The notes below the pieces were generated by a model. It saw only the letters and a program-made list of their open reading frames with translations, searched no databases and was not told the origin of the DNA. The translations under genes and the position numbers were made by a program. A stretch of DNA of 48,053 nt, taken from NCBI GenBank assembly GCA_016744435.1, contig JADGEJ010000028.1, positions 1-48,053 on the forward strand. Reading direction: 5' to 3'. Shown here piece after piece: positions 7,555 through 15,920 of the stretch. The stretch is from Lentibacter sp. Its GTDB lineage: Bacteria > Pseudomonadota > Alphaproteobacteria > Rhodobacterales > Rhodobacteraceae. Position 1 is the first letter of the stretch. The number at the start of each line of letters is the position of its first letter.

Positions 7555-10500
7555 CTATTCCAATTCGATCATCAGGTCTTTGGCGTCGATTTGCCCGCCG
7601 GGCTGAACGTGAACCGCTTTAACTGTCGCGTCACGCTCGGCGTGGATGCCTGTCTCCATTTTCATCGCTTCAATCGTCAGCAGCATGTCGCCTTCTTTGA
7701 CGGCTTGGCCGACGGTGACACCAACAGTGGCCACAACACCGGGCATGGGCGCGCCGATGTGATCGGGGTTGCCTTCCTCGGCCTTGGGGCGCTGGGCGGT
7801 GGTTGATTTGACCAGCCGGTTGGGCACACGGATGGTGCGGGGCTGGCCGTTGAGCTCAAAGAAGACTTTGACCTCGCCTTTCTCGTCGGTCTCGCCCAAG
7901 GCAGAGAGGCGGATTTCGAGGGTTTTGCCCGGGTCGATCTCGGCGGTGATTTCTTCGCCCGGCTCCATGCCGTAGAAGAAGGTGCGCGTTGGCAGGGTGC
8001 GCACAGGGCCATAGGCGCGGTGACGGCCCATATAGTCCATGAACACCTTCGGATACATCAGGTAACCATTCAGGTCTTCGTCGTCGATTTTTAGCCCGTC
8101 GAGCTCTTCGCTGACTTGCTTACGGGTGGCTTCCAGATCAACTGGCTCAAGGTGCGCACCGGGGCGGGCTGTGTTGGGGGCCTCGCCTTTGAGCACCTTC
8201 TTGATGATCGCGTCGGGGAAGCCGTTTGGGGGCTGGCCGAGGTTGCCGCGCATCATGTCGACGACGCTGTCAGGGAAGGCGACGTCTTTGTCGGGGTCTT
8301 CCACGTCGGCGCGCGAAAGGCCTTGGCTGACCATCATCAGCGCCATGTCGCCCACAACTTTTGAGGAGGGCGTCACTTTGACGATATCGCCGAACATTTG
8401 GTTGACGTCTGCGTAGGTCTTCGCGACCTCATGCCAGCGCTCTTCTAAGCCAAGAGAGCGCGCCTGTGCCTTGAGGTTGGTAAACTGGCCGCCGGGCATT
8501 TCGTGTAGGTAGACTTCCGAGGCGGGGGCGGGGATGCCGCTTTCAAAGGCCGTGTATTGCGCGCGCACTTGCTCCCAATAATCTGAGATTTCGCGGATGC
8601 TTTCGGGCAATATACCTGTGTCGCGCTGGGTGTGGCGCAGGGCTTCGACGATCGAGCCGAGGCAGGGCTGGGATGTGCCGCCCGAGAAGGCGTCCATCGC
8701 GGCATCAACCGCATCAACGCCCGCTGCCGAGGCCGCAAGGATGGTCGCGCCCGCGATGCCGGACGTGTCGTGGGTGTGAAAGTGAACGGGGATGCTAACT
8801 TCGTCTTTCAGCGCCTTCACAAGTTGCGTGGCCGAGGCGGGCTTGAGCAGCCCCGCCATGTCTTTGAGGCCAAGCACATGCGCGCCTGCAGCCTCAAGCT
8901 CTTTGGCCATGCCGACGTAATACTTGAGGTCATACTTGGCGCGATCAGGGTCGAGCACATCGCCTGTGTAGCAGATCGTGCCTTCGCAGAGCTTGCCGCT
9001 GTCTTGCACCGCGTCCATCGCCACGCGCATGTTTTCAACCCAGTTGAGGCTGTCAAACACGCGGAACACGTCAACGCCCGTTTGCGCCGCTTGGCGGACG
9101 AACTCTTGCACCACGTTGTCAGGGTAGTTGGTGTAGCCAACCCCGTTTGAGGCACGCAGCAGCATTTGCGTCATCACGTTGGGCATGGCGACGCGCAAGT
9201 CACGCAGGCGCTGCCACGGGCACTCTTGCAGGAAGCGGTAGGCAACATCAAACGTCGCGCCGCCCCAGCACTCGACGGACAGGAGCTGCGGCAGGTTGGC
9301 GGCATAGGCTGGCGCGACCTTGATCATGTCAATCGAGCGCATACGGGTTGCGAGCAAAGACTGGTGGCCATCGCGCATGGTGGTGTCGGTCAGCAGCAAC
9401 TGCTTTTGGTCGAGCATCCAGTCGGCGACGGCCTTCGCGCCCTTGTCTTCCAAGAGGTTGCGCGTCCCGTAGGGTGTACTCTCTGAGCGCACCGCAGGCG
9501 GGCGCGGGTCTTTCAAGTCAGTCGCAGGCATGGGCCTGTCGGTTGTCTCGGGGTGGCCGTTGACGGTTATGTCGGCGATATACGTCAGCACTTTGGTGCC
9601 CCGATCACGGCGCTTCTTGAAATTAAAGAGATCAGGCGTCTCGTCAATAAACTTGGTAGTGTATTCGTTGCTGAGGAACGTGGGGTGTTTGAGCAGGTTT
9701 TCCACGAAGGCGATGTTGGTGGACACGCCGCGAATGCGGAACTCACGCAGGGCGCGATCCATCCGGGCAATCGCCGCTTCGGGCGTTTGTGCGTGGGCCG
9801 TGACCTTGACCAGCAGGCTGTCGTAGTAGCGCGTGATAACGCCGCCCGAGTAGGCCGTGCCGCCGTCAAGGCGGATGCCCATGCCCGTGGCCGAGCGGTA
9901 GGCGGTGATGCGGCCATAGTCGGGGATGAAGTTGTTTTGCGGGTCTTCCGTGGTGATCCGCGTTTGCAGGGCGTGGCCGTTGAGCTTGATGTCAGCCTGT
10001 GCGGCTTTGCCTGTGGCCTCGGCGAGTGTTTTGCCCTCGGCGATCTTGATCTGGGCTTGGACGATGTCGATACCGGTGACTTCTTCGGTCACGGTGTGCT
10101 CGACTTGCACGCGCGGGTTGACCTCGATGAAGTGGAAGGTGCCGGTGTCCATGTCCATCAGGAACTCGACGGTGCCTGCGCACTCATAACCAACATGCGC
10201 ACAGATCTTGCGGCCAAGCTCGCAGACTTCGGCGCGCTGCTCTTCCGTCAGGTAGGGGGCTGGGGCGCGCTCAACGACCTTTTGGTTGCGGCGCTGAACC
10301 GAACAGTCGCGCTCCCAGAGATGGTAGATGTCGCCGTGGGTGTCGCCCAGAATTTGCACCTCGACGTGGCGGGCGCGGATGATCATTTTCTCAAGATAGC
10401 CTTCACCGTTGCCAAATGCGGCTTCGGCTTCGCGGCGGCCTTCCAGTACTTTCTCGGGCAGCTCTTTGGCGTTCATGATCGGGCGCATGCCGCGTCCGCC

Positions 10501-10998
10501 GCCGCCCCAGCTTGCTTTGAGCATAAGGGGAAAGCCGACAGCTTCGGCCGCTTTGAGGGTGGCGCTCATGTCGTCGCCCAGCACGTCTGTCGCGGGGATG
10601 ACAGGCACGCCCGCTTCAAGCGCCACACGCCGCGCGCTGGCTTTGTCACCAAGCGCGCGCATGGTCGCGGCTTTGGGGCCAATGAAGGTGATGCCGCTGG
10701 CTTCGCAGGCGTCAACCAACTCGGGGTTTTCGCTTAGCAGCCCATAGCCCGGATGGATCGCGTCAGCGCCGGATTGTTTGGCGACGCGGATGATCTCTTC
10801 GATGCTCAGATAGGCGGCAACAGGCCCCATGCTCTCGCCAATGCGGTAGGCTTCGTCAGCCTTAAAGCGGTGCAGGCCCAGCTTGTCTTCCTCGGCATAA
10901 ACAGCCACCGTCTTTTTGCCCATTTCGTTGGCGGCCCGCATAATACGGATGGCGATTTCACCGCGGTTGGCGATCAGGATTTTCTTGAAATCGGGCAC
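7555..10998 (-). CDS. pyc: Pyruvate carboxylase
   Basis: Pyruvate carboxylase makes oxaloacetate from pyruvate and bicarbonate with ATP and biotin, refilling the TCA cycle. The 1147-residue single chain has the normal domain order. Biotin carboxylase comes first (residues about 4-455; ILIANRGEIAIRIMRAA, glycine loop SWGGGGRGMRP, FIEVNPRVQVEHTVTEEV). The carboxyltransferase follows (from about 535; LLLTDTTMRDGHQSLLATR, LKDMAGLL, HFHTHDTSG). The C-terminus is a biotinyl domain whose attachment site is EAMKME with Lys about 1113. The start is GTG 10998 with AAGGAG eight to thirteen bases upstream. A palindrome at 11052-11074 lies in its promoter region. The LysE exporter follows immediately. Confidence 0.97.
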   Translation of the reverse strand: MPDFKKILIANRGEIAIRIMRAANEMGKKTVAVYAEEDKLGLHRFKADEAYRIGESMGPVAAYLSIEEIIRVAKQSGADAIHPGYGLLSENPELVDACEASGITFIGPKAATMRALGDKASARRVALEAGVPVIPATDVLGDDMSATLKAAEAVGFPLMLKASWGGGGRGMRPIMNAKELPEKVLEGRREAEAAFGNGEGYLEKMIIRARHVEVQILGDTHGDIYHLWERDCSVQRRNQKVVERAPAPYLTEEQRAEVCELGRKICAHVGYECAGTVEFLMDMDTGTFHFIEVNPRVQVEHTVTEEVTGIDIVQAQIKIAEGKTLAEATGKAAQADIKLNGHALQTRITTEDPQNNFIPDYGRITAYRSATGMGIRLDGGTAYSGGVITRYYDSLLVKVTAHAQTPEAAIARMDRALREFRIRGVSTNIAFVENLLKHPTFLSNEYTTKFIDETPDLFNFKKRRDRGTKVLTYIADITVNGHPETTDRPMPATDLKDPRPPAVRSESTPYGTRNLLEDKGAKAVADWMLDQKQLLLTDTTMRDGHQSLLATRMRSIDMIKVAPAYAANLPQLLSVECWGGATFDVAYRFLQECPWQRLRDLRVAMPNVMTQMLLRASNGVGYTNYPDNVVQEFVRQAAQTGVDVFRVFDSLNWVENMRVAMDAVQDSGKLCEGTICYTGDVLDPDRAKYDLKYYVGMAKELEAAGAHVLGLKDMAGLLKPASATQLVKALKDEVSIPVHFHTHDTSGIAGATILAASAAGVDAVDAAMDAFSGGTSQPCLGSIVEALRHTQRDTGILPESIREISDYWEQVRAQYTAFESGIPAPASEVYLHEMPGGQFTNLKAQARSLGLEERWHEVAKTYADVNQMFGDIVKVTPSSKVVGDMALMMVSQGLSRADVEDPDKDVAFPDSVVDMMRGNLGQPPNGFPDAIIKKVLKGEAPNTARPGAHLEPVDLEATRKQVSEELDGLKIDDEDLNGYLMYPKVFMDYMGRHRAYGPVRTLPTRTFFYGMEPGEEITAEIDPGKTLEIRLSALGETDEKGEVKVFFELNGQPRTIRVPNRLVKSTTAQRPKAEEGNPDHIGAPMPGVVATVGVTVGQAVKEGDMLLTIEAMKMETGIHAERDATVKAVHVQPGGQIDAKDLMIELE

Positions 10999-11051
10999 GA
11001 GAGAGCTCCTTGAACTGAGAGACAGGCTGGAAATGGAGTCGATTCTTGGCT

Positions 11052-11074
11052 ATTGGTAACATTTTCTTACCAAT
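11052..11074. promoter_or_regulatory. Candidate operator upstream of pyc
   Basis: A perfect 8-bp inverted repeat, ATTGGTAA (11052-11059) and TTACCAAT (11067-11074), with a 7-nt AT-rich spacer. It lies 54 bp upstream of the pyc start and 112 bp upstream of the divergent rhodanese gene. The size suits a dimeric regulator; I cannot name the protein. Confidence 0.45.
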
Positions 11075-11185
11075 CTAGGCTAGGCCTCATTCATATTCGC
11101 GTGAAGACGGATTTTCACGCTTCAAAATGCGCCTTGTTTTGCCGTATTACCGACGCGGATCATGATTTACCGGAAAGACCTCTTT

Positions 11186-11650
11186 ATGCTGTTTGCACGA
11201 CGCCTGTTTATAATGCTGCTTGCTGCCATGAGTTTTGCGTCGTTGGCGCAAGCCGAGCCAAAAGTCATGTCAGCCAAAGAGGCGTCGCGCGCAGTTGAGG
11301 CGGACGAGATCGTGCTGATCGACATACGCACGCCCGAAGAATGGGCAACAAGCGGCGTGGCCAAAGGGGCATGGCCGATAGATATGGTGTCAAAAGACTT
11401 CGGCACGCGCCTTCAGGCACTGCTGAAGGCCGAGGCCGACAAACCAATCGCGATTATCTGCGCAACGGGCGGGCGGACGCTGTTTTTGCAAAATATCATT
11501 ACGCAAAATGGCTTGGGCGAGGTTTGGGACGTGGGCGAAGGCATGTATGGCTCGCGCCACGGGCAGGGCTGGCTCAAGAACAAGCTGCCTTTGATGAGCG
11601 CTGAGGACGCCTTGAAAGCACTGCCAGAGACCTACCGCTCGGCTTACTGA
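11186..11650 (+). CDS. Exported rhodanese-like protein
   Basis: A 154-residue single-domain rhodanese with a signal peptide. I choose ATG 11186 over 11162 because GGAAAG (about 11171-11176) is correctly spaced and the N-terminus becomes a clean export signal (MLFARRLFIMLLAAMSFASL, then AQA-EPK). Domain landmarks are VLIDIRTPEEWATSGVAKGA and the active-site loop IICATGGRTLFLQ with the catalytic Cys about residue 92. Rhodaneses transfer sulfane sulfur to a thiophilic acceptor; the periplasmic partner is unknown. It is divergent from pyc and convergent with the FMN dehydrogenase gene, the two coding ends overlapping by 7 bp. Confidence 0.9.
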   Translation: MLFARRLFIMLLAAMSFASLAQAEPKVMSAKEASRAVEADEIVLIDIRTPEEWATSGVAKGAWPIDMVSKDFGTRLQALLKAEADKPIAIICATGGRTLFLQNIITQNGLGEVWDVGEGMYGSRHGQGWLKNKLPLMSAEDALKALPETYRSAY

Positions 11651-12780
11651 GCCACGAGACGGCTGGGCAAGTCAGCGAGGTTTTCAACCCCGATCTGGCC
11701 CAAGTTGGCGATGATGTCTTTCTCAAACATATCCGTCAGATGCGCTGGGCCTTGCGCGCCCAAAGCCGCCAAGGCGTAGTGCCAAGCGCGGCCCATCATC
11801 ACGAAGTCAGCCCCAAGAGCGAGGGCGCGCAGCACATCAAGCCCGCCGCCGATACCGCTGTCAAAGATAAGCGGCAGCTGGGTCGCGGCGCGGATTTGCG
11901 GCAGGGCTTCTATGCTGGAGAGGGCGCCATCAAACTGCCGGCCTGCGTGGTTGGACACCCAGAGCGCGTCGATGCCTTCATCCTCAAGGCCGTTGATTTG
12001 GCGCGCGTCCATGACACCTTTGAGAATAAGCGGCCCATCCCAAGCGTCGCGCACACGGCGGACGTAAGAAATGTCAGGCGAGGTGCGCAAGAGGTAGCCG
12101 ATATGCTCGGTTGGCGGCAGGTTGCGCGCGTCTTGTAAGTAGTCATCCAAGAAGCGCATGCGTGGCTTGCCCATGCGAGCTTGGCCGAGTGCCCATGTTG
12201 GGCAAAGCGCGGTTTGCCCCATGATACGCGGCGTGAAGCGTGGCGGTTGAGTTAGGCCAGAGCGGGTCTGCCGTTCACGGCGCGAGGCCACGGGGACATC
12301 AACAGTGAGCGCAAGAGTTTTGAAACCCGCGGCTTTCACTCGTTTGACCATGTCTTTGAGCACGACCTCGTCTTTGGGCGGGTAGAGTTGAAACCACGCG
12401 TTTTTGTCGATCGCGGGTGCTACGTGCTCGGGCGTTTGGCTGGCCACAGTAGAGAGGCAATAGGGGATGTTGACGCGAGCAGCTTCGTGCGCGAGCAGGC
12501 GTTCGGCGTCAGGCCAGATCAGGCCGGACATGCCGACAGGCGCGATGCCAAAGGGCAACGCGTAGTCATGGCCCAGAAACCTTGTTGCAAGGTCGGGTGT
12601 TTGCGGCCCGTGCAGGATGGAGGGGTGAAACGTAACTTCGGCCAGTTTGGCGGCGTTTCGATGTGTCGTGGCTTCCTGGCCTGTGCCGCTGTCAAGATAC
12701 TCAAATACAAAGCGCGGGATGCGCCTTTTGGCGCGTTGGCGCAGATCATCAAGGCCAGGGTAAGTTGCGTGTAAATCCAT
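11644..12780 (-). CDS. FMN-dependent alpha-hydroxy-acid dehydrogenase (LldD family)
   Basis: A 378-residue member of the L-lactate dehydrogenase / glycolate oxidase family, which oxidises L-2-hydroxy acids with FMN. The frame runs farther upstream, but the ATG at 12780 starts the family N-terminus (MDLHATYPGLDDLRQRAKRR, IPRFVFEYLDSGTGQE). Landmarks are PFGIAPVGMSGLIWPDAERL, WFQLYPPKD, ALTVDVPVASRRERQ, the catalytic-His loop SNHAGRQFDG (Ala where most members have Gly), and the FMN phosphate site DSGIGGGLDVLRALALGADF. L-lactate is the likeliest substrate but is not proven. It is divergent from the helicase gene across a 219-bp gap that carries repeat copy B. Confidence 0.92.
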   Translation of the reverse strand: MDLHATYPGLDDLRQRAKRRIPRFVFEYLDSGTGQEATTHRNAAKLAEVTFHPSILHGPQTPDLATRFLGHDYALPFGIAPVGMSGLIWPDAERLLAHEAARVNIPYCLSTVASQTPEHVAPAIDKNAWFQLYPPKDEVVLKDMVKRVKAAGFKTLALTVDVPVASRRERQTRSGLTQPPRFTPRIMGQTALCPTWALGQARMGKPRMRFLDDYLQDARNLPPTEHIGYLLRTSPDISYVRRVRDAWDGPLILKGVMDARQINGLEDEGIDALWVSNHAGRQFDGALSSIEALPQIRAATQLPLIFDSGIGGGLDVLRALALGADFVMMGRAWHYALAALGAQGPAHLTDMFEKDIIANLGQIGVENLADLPSRLVAQ

Positions 12781-12823
12781 GGTGGCATTGAGCGGTTTTG
12801 GCTTCGATTTGTCCAGACAGAAG

Positions 12824-12890
12824 TTGGGGGCGTTGCCCCCTCTTGGCCCAAGGGCCAATTCACCCCCAGGATATTTAGAGAAAGAAAAAC
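12824..12890. repeat. Hairpin-plus-box intergenic repeat, copy B
   Basis: Stem GGGGGC-GTT-GCCCCC, then a second stem GGCCC-AA-GGGCC, then the box CCCCCAGGATATTTAGAG and an A-rich tail. The plan matches copies A, C and D. It lies between divergent genes, so here it is in a leader or promoter region rather than being a terminator of a local gene. Confidence 0.65.
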
Positions 12891-12999
12891 GAGAAATGGG
12901 TGGATCTTGCGGAACACAAGGCGAACATTGCTTTGACTTAGGGCGTAGAATTGGTAGGAAGGGGGCCAAGTGACGCGCAACAAGAGAAGTGGTTGAGAC

Positions 13000-15318
13000 G
13001 TGGTATCCCTTTCTGAAAGAGCGCTCGCGCAACGGCCTGCGCCGTATTTGAACGAGCTGAACCCCGCGCAGCGTGAGGCGGTTGAAACCATGGACGGGCC
13101 TGTTTTGATGCTCGCAGGGGCTGGCACGGGCAAGACTAAGGCTTTGACCACGCGGATTGTGCATTTGCTCAACACGGGGCGCGCGCAGCCAAACGAGATT
13201 TTGGCGGTGACATTTACCAACAAGGCCGCGCGGGAGATGAAACTGCGCGTCGGGCGTTTGATGGGTGGGCCTGCGGAGGGGATGCCTTGGCTGGGCACAT
13301 TCCACTCGGTTTGTGTGAAGCTTTTACGCCGCCATGCAGAGCTTGTTGGCCTCAAGAGTAACTTCACGATTTTGGATACGGACGACCAGCTGCGGTTGCT
13401 CAAGCAATTGGTGCAGGCCGAGCAGATTGACGACAAACGCTGGCCTGCGCGAATGTTGGCTGGGGTGATCGACAGCTGGAAGAACCGCGCGTGGCTTCCT
13501 GAAAATCTTCCAGCAGGCGAGGGCAGTGCTTATAACGGGCGCGGGCCGGATTTATACGCGCAATATCAGCGCCGCCTGATCGAGCTGAACGCGGTTGATT
13601 TTGGCGATTTGCTTTTGCACGTGGTGAGCATTTTCCAAAAGCACGACGATATTTTGCAGCAATACCAGCGCTGGTTCAAATATGTGTTGGTGGACGAGTA
13701 CCAAGACACCAACGTGGCGCAGTATTTGTGGCTGCGCTTGCTTGCGGGCGGGCATAAGAACATCTGCTGCGTGGGCGATGATGACCAGTCGATCTATGGC
13801 TGGCGCGGCGCGGAGGTGGGCAACATCCTGCGGTTTGAGAAGGATTTTCCGGGCGCAAAAGTTGTTAGGCTTGAGCAAAACTACCGCTCGACGCCGCATA
13901 TTTTGGCGGCGGCTTCTGGAGTGATCGCGGGCAACGAAAACCGGCTTGGCAAGGAGCTTTGGACCGAGGCTGAGGAGGGCGAGAAAGTGCGCCTCATTGG
14001 CCATTGGGACGGCGAGGAAGAAGCGCGCTGGGTTGGTGAGGAGATCGAGGCACTGCAACGCGGCACACGCGGGCGCGAGCCTTTGGGGCTGGATAGCATG
14101 GCTATTCTTGTGCGTGCCTCCCACCAGATGCGCGCCTTTGAAGACAGGTTTCTGACCATCGGCATGCCTTATCGTGTGATCGGCGGGCCGCGCTTTTACG
14201 AGCGGCTCGAAATTCGCGATGCGATGGCTTATTTCCGGCTTGTCGTGAGCCCTGAGGATGACCTCGCCTTTGAGCGGGTGGTCAACACGCCCAAGCGCGG
14301 GCTTGGCGACAAGGCGCGCCAGAAAATGCAACTTTCGGCGCGCGAGCACTTTTTGCCGCTGGCAGAGGGTTCACGGCTGATGCTGGAGGCCAAAGGGCTT
14401 GGCGGCAAGGGGGCTGTTGAGCTGACGCGGTTTCTTGATAACCTCGAGCGTTGGCGAGGCTTGAACGCGCGCCCTGACGCGAACCACGTTGAGTTGGCCG
14501 AAATGATCCTTGATGAAAGCGGCTACACTGAGATGTGGCAAAACGACAAAACGCCCGAAGCGCCCGGGCGGCTTGAAAACCTCAAGGAACTTGTCAAAGC
14601 GCTGGAGCAGTTTGAGAACCTGCAGGGGTTCTTGGAACACGTCAGCTTGATTATGGACAACGAGAGCGACGAGGCGGAAGAGAAGGTGAGTATCATGACG
14701 CTGCACGCCGCCAAGGGGCTTGAGTTCCCCGCAGTGTTTTTGCCCGGTTGGGAAGAGGGCCTGTTCCCCTCGCAGCGCTCGATGGACGAAAGCGGGCTTA
14801 AGGGCCTCGAAGAAGAGCGGCGGCTGGCCTACGTCGGCATCACCCGCGCTGAAGAGGTCTGCACAATTTCGTTTGCGGGCAACCGGCTGGTCTATGGCCA
14901 GTGGCAAAGCCAAATGCCGAGCCGCTTTATTGACGAGCTGCCCGAGGCGCATGTGGATGTGCTGACACCGCCGGGGCTTTATGGTGGCAACTTTGGAGCG
15001 GCGCAGCCCAATGTGCGCTCAAACCTTGAGACAGCGGTGAGTGAGGCCAATGTCTACAACTCACCCGGATGGCGGCGCATGCAAGCGAACGCAGGAAAGC
15101 GCGGAACGAACCAGCAGCAGAAAAATCAAGTGATCGATGCAGTGGCTGTTTCGGCCTATTCGGTGGACGACCGCGTATTTCACAGCAAATTTGGCTATGG
15201 CAATATATTGGCGGTGGAAGGCGACAAGCTTGAGATCGCGTTTGAAAAAGCGGGCACAAAAAAAGTTGTGGCACGTTTTGTTGTCAATGCGGCCGACGCA
15301 GGCGATATCCCGTTCTAA
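13000..15318 (+). CDS. uvrD: UvrD/PcrA-type ATP-dependent DNA helicase
   Basis: A superfamily 1A 3'-5' helicase of 772 residues that unwinds DNA in nucleotide-excision and mismatch repair or clears replication blocks. Motifs in order: Q motif LNELNPAQREAVE; Walker A LAGAGTGKTKAL (Lys about 45); Ia AVTFTNKAAREMKLRV; Walker B LVDEYQDTN (about 229); III CCVGDDDQSIYGWRGA; IV LEQNYRST; V IMTLHAAKGLEFPAVFLPG; VI EEERRLAYVGITRAEE. The C-terminus has the Tudor-like RNA-polymerase-binding module (DDRVFHSKFGYGNILAVEG) typical of UvrD/PcrA. The start is GTG 13000, with an in-frame stop just upstream (12994-12996). Confidence 0.95.
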   Translation: MVSLSERALAQRPAPYLNELNPAQREAVETMDGPVLMLAGAGTGKTKALTTRIVHLLNTGRAQPNEILAVTFTNKAAREMKLRVGRLMGGPAEGMPWLGTFHSVCVKLLRRHAELVGLKSNFTILDTDDQLRLLKQLVQAEQIDDKRWPARMLAGVIDSWKNRAWLPENLPAGEGSAYNGRGPDLYAQYQRRLIELNAVDFGDLLLHVVSIFQKHDDILQQYQRWFKYVLVDEYQDTNVAQYLWLRLLAGGHKNICCVGDDDQSIYGWRGAEVGNILRFEKDFPGAKVVRLEQNYRSTPHILAAASGVIAGNENRLGKELWTEAEEGEKVRLIGHWDGEEEARWVGEEIEALQRGTRGREPLGLDSMAILVRASHQMRAFEDRFLTIGMPYRVIGGPRFYERLEIRDAMAYFRLVVSPEDDLAFERVVNTPKRGLGDKARQKMQLSAREHFLPLAEGSRLMLEAKGLGGKGAVELTRFLDNLERWRGLNARPDANHVELAEMILDESGYTEMWQNDKTPEAPGRLENLKELVKALEQFENLQGFLEHVSLIMDNESDEAEEKVSIMTLHAAKGLEFPAVFLPGWEEGLFPSQRSMDESGLKGLEEERRLAYVGITRAEEVCTISFAGNRLVYGQWQSQMPSRFIDELPEAHVDVLTPPGLYGGNFGAAQPNVRSNLETAVSEANVYNSPGWRRMQANAGKRGTNQQQKNQVIDAVAVSAYSVDDRVFHSKFGYGNILAVEGDKLEIAFEKAGTKKVVARFVVNAADAGDIPF

Positions 15319-15353
15319 CACTGGCAAGCAGACAAACACTGGCAAGCAGACAA
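15318..15353. repeat. 18-bp tandem duplication
   Basis: Two exact, abutting copies of ACACTGGCAAGCAGACAA, starting at the third base of the helicase stop codon. The second copy runs into the A-tract that forms the T-run of the minus-strand terminator at 15352-15394. Confidence 0.85.
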
Positions 15354-15475
15354 AAAAATGGCGACGAACCTAAGGGAGGAGGAGGTTCGCCGCCGTATTA
15401 TGTACCGGTAAAAGGGAGGAGAAACCGGCACAATTTTTTGCGTGGATAAAAGGGAGGAGAAACCCACGCAATCTC
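15352..15475 (-). ncRNA. CcsR/cuckoo-like RNA cluster: three CCUCCUCCC-loop hairpins
   Basis: Read on the minus strand, three successive hairpins each present CTCCTCCC in the loop. Hairpin 1 has arms TGCGTGG/CCACGCA (15439-15470), hairpin 2 CCGGT/ACCGG with flanking GT/AC pairs (15402-15431), and hairpin 3 GGCGACGAACC/GGTTCGCCGCC (15360-15394). Hairpin 3 is followed by a run of seven T, making it an intrinsic terminator. The cluster directly follows a DUF1127 gene. This is the layout of the CcsR (conserved CCUCCUCCC motif stress-induced) RNAs of Rhodobacter sphaeroides, which are processed from a DUF1127 transcript. The loops are complementary to Shine-Dalgarno sequences. Copy number here is three rather than four. 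Confidence 0.85.
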
Positions 15476-15486
15476 GGAAAGTCGTG

Positions 15487-15714
15487 TTAGCCGTAGACGG
15501 CCATGTATGCTGTCGCACGGATGGATGAGCGTGAAAGGCCCAGATCAGCCAGCTCAGCAGATGTCAGCGCAGACAACTCTGAAACAGTTTTGCGGTACTG
15601 GCGGTTCAGCTTGGCTGTCTCGCCGATGTTGGATGCTGCGGCGACGAAGCGGCCAGTGGCTGAGGCGATGGCATTGCCAACTGCGCCTGAGGAATTTGTT
15701 AAAACGTAGTTCAT
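15487..15714 (-). CDS. DUF1127 small protein (CcaF1-like)
   Basis: A 75-residue protein. The C-terminal half carries the DUF1127 pattern: RQYRKTVSELSALTSAELAD, followed by LGLSRSSIRATAYMAVYG. It is rich in basic residues and ends in the usual Y-G. The N-terminus is Ala/Ser-rich. In Rhodobacter the equivalent gene precedes the CcsR RNAs and encodes the RNA-binding protein CcaF1; I infer the same here from position and family. The ATG at 15714 has only a weak ribosome-binding site. Upstream, around 15785-15820, is a dyad-rich TGCAAATGC/GCATTGCGCA-like region that may be regulatory. Confidence 0.87.
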   Translation of the reverse strand: MNYVLTNSSGAVGNAIASATGRFVAAASNIGETAKLNRQYRKTVSELSALTSAELADLGLSRSSIRATAYMAVYG

Positions 15715-15920
15715 TCTCGTTACTCACTTGTGTGTCTGTGTTGAGAGTTATTTAGGGTTATGCTGCGGGTGCGAAAAGAGGGTATTTGCGCAATGCCGCC
15801 ATGCAGCATTTGCATAGTTTACCTAGGGTGAGAGTTTGAGGGCCTTGGCATTGATGGCGTTTCTGCTTGAAATCTGCGCCGGAAGTCGCGCCTATGCGGC
15901 AAAGGATAAGGATGCGCAAA

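Noticed and set aside
9553-10737. 394-codon plus-strand ORF opposite pyruvate carboxylase
   Set aside because: It is exactly antisense to conserved pyc codons, has low-complexity His/Ala/Val-rich composition and no family resemblance; long antisense frames are common in GC-rich genes.
12781-13305. N-terminal extension of the FMN dehydrogenase frame
   Set aside because: It overlaps the divergent helicase gene and repeat copy B; the family N-terminus begins at ATG 12780.
15318-15353. Tandem 18-bp repeat as the start of a CRISPR array
   Set aside because: Only two abutting copies with no spacers; no cas genes are present.
15360-15460. GGGAGGAG repeats as plus-strand ribosome-binding sites
   Set aside because: No start codons follow them; each lies in a hairpin loop, and the minus-strand reading with a terminator and DUF1127 neighbour explains them better.
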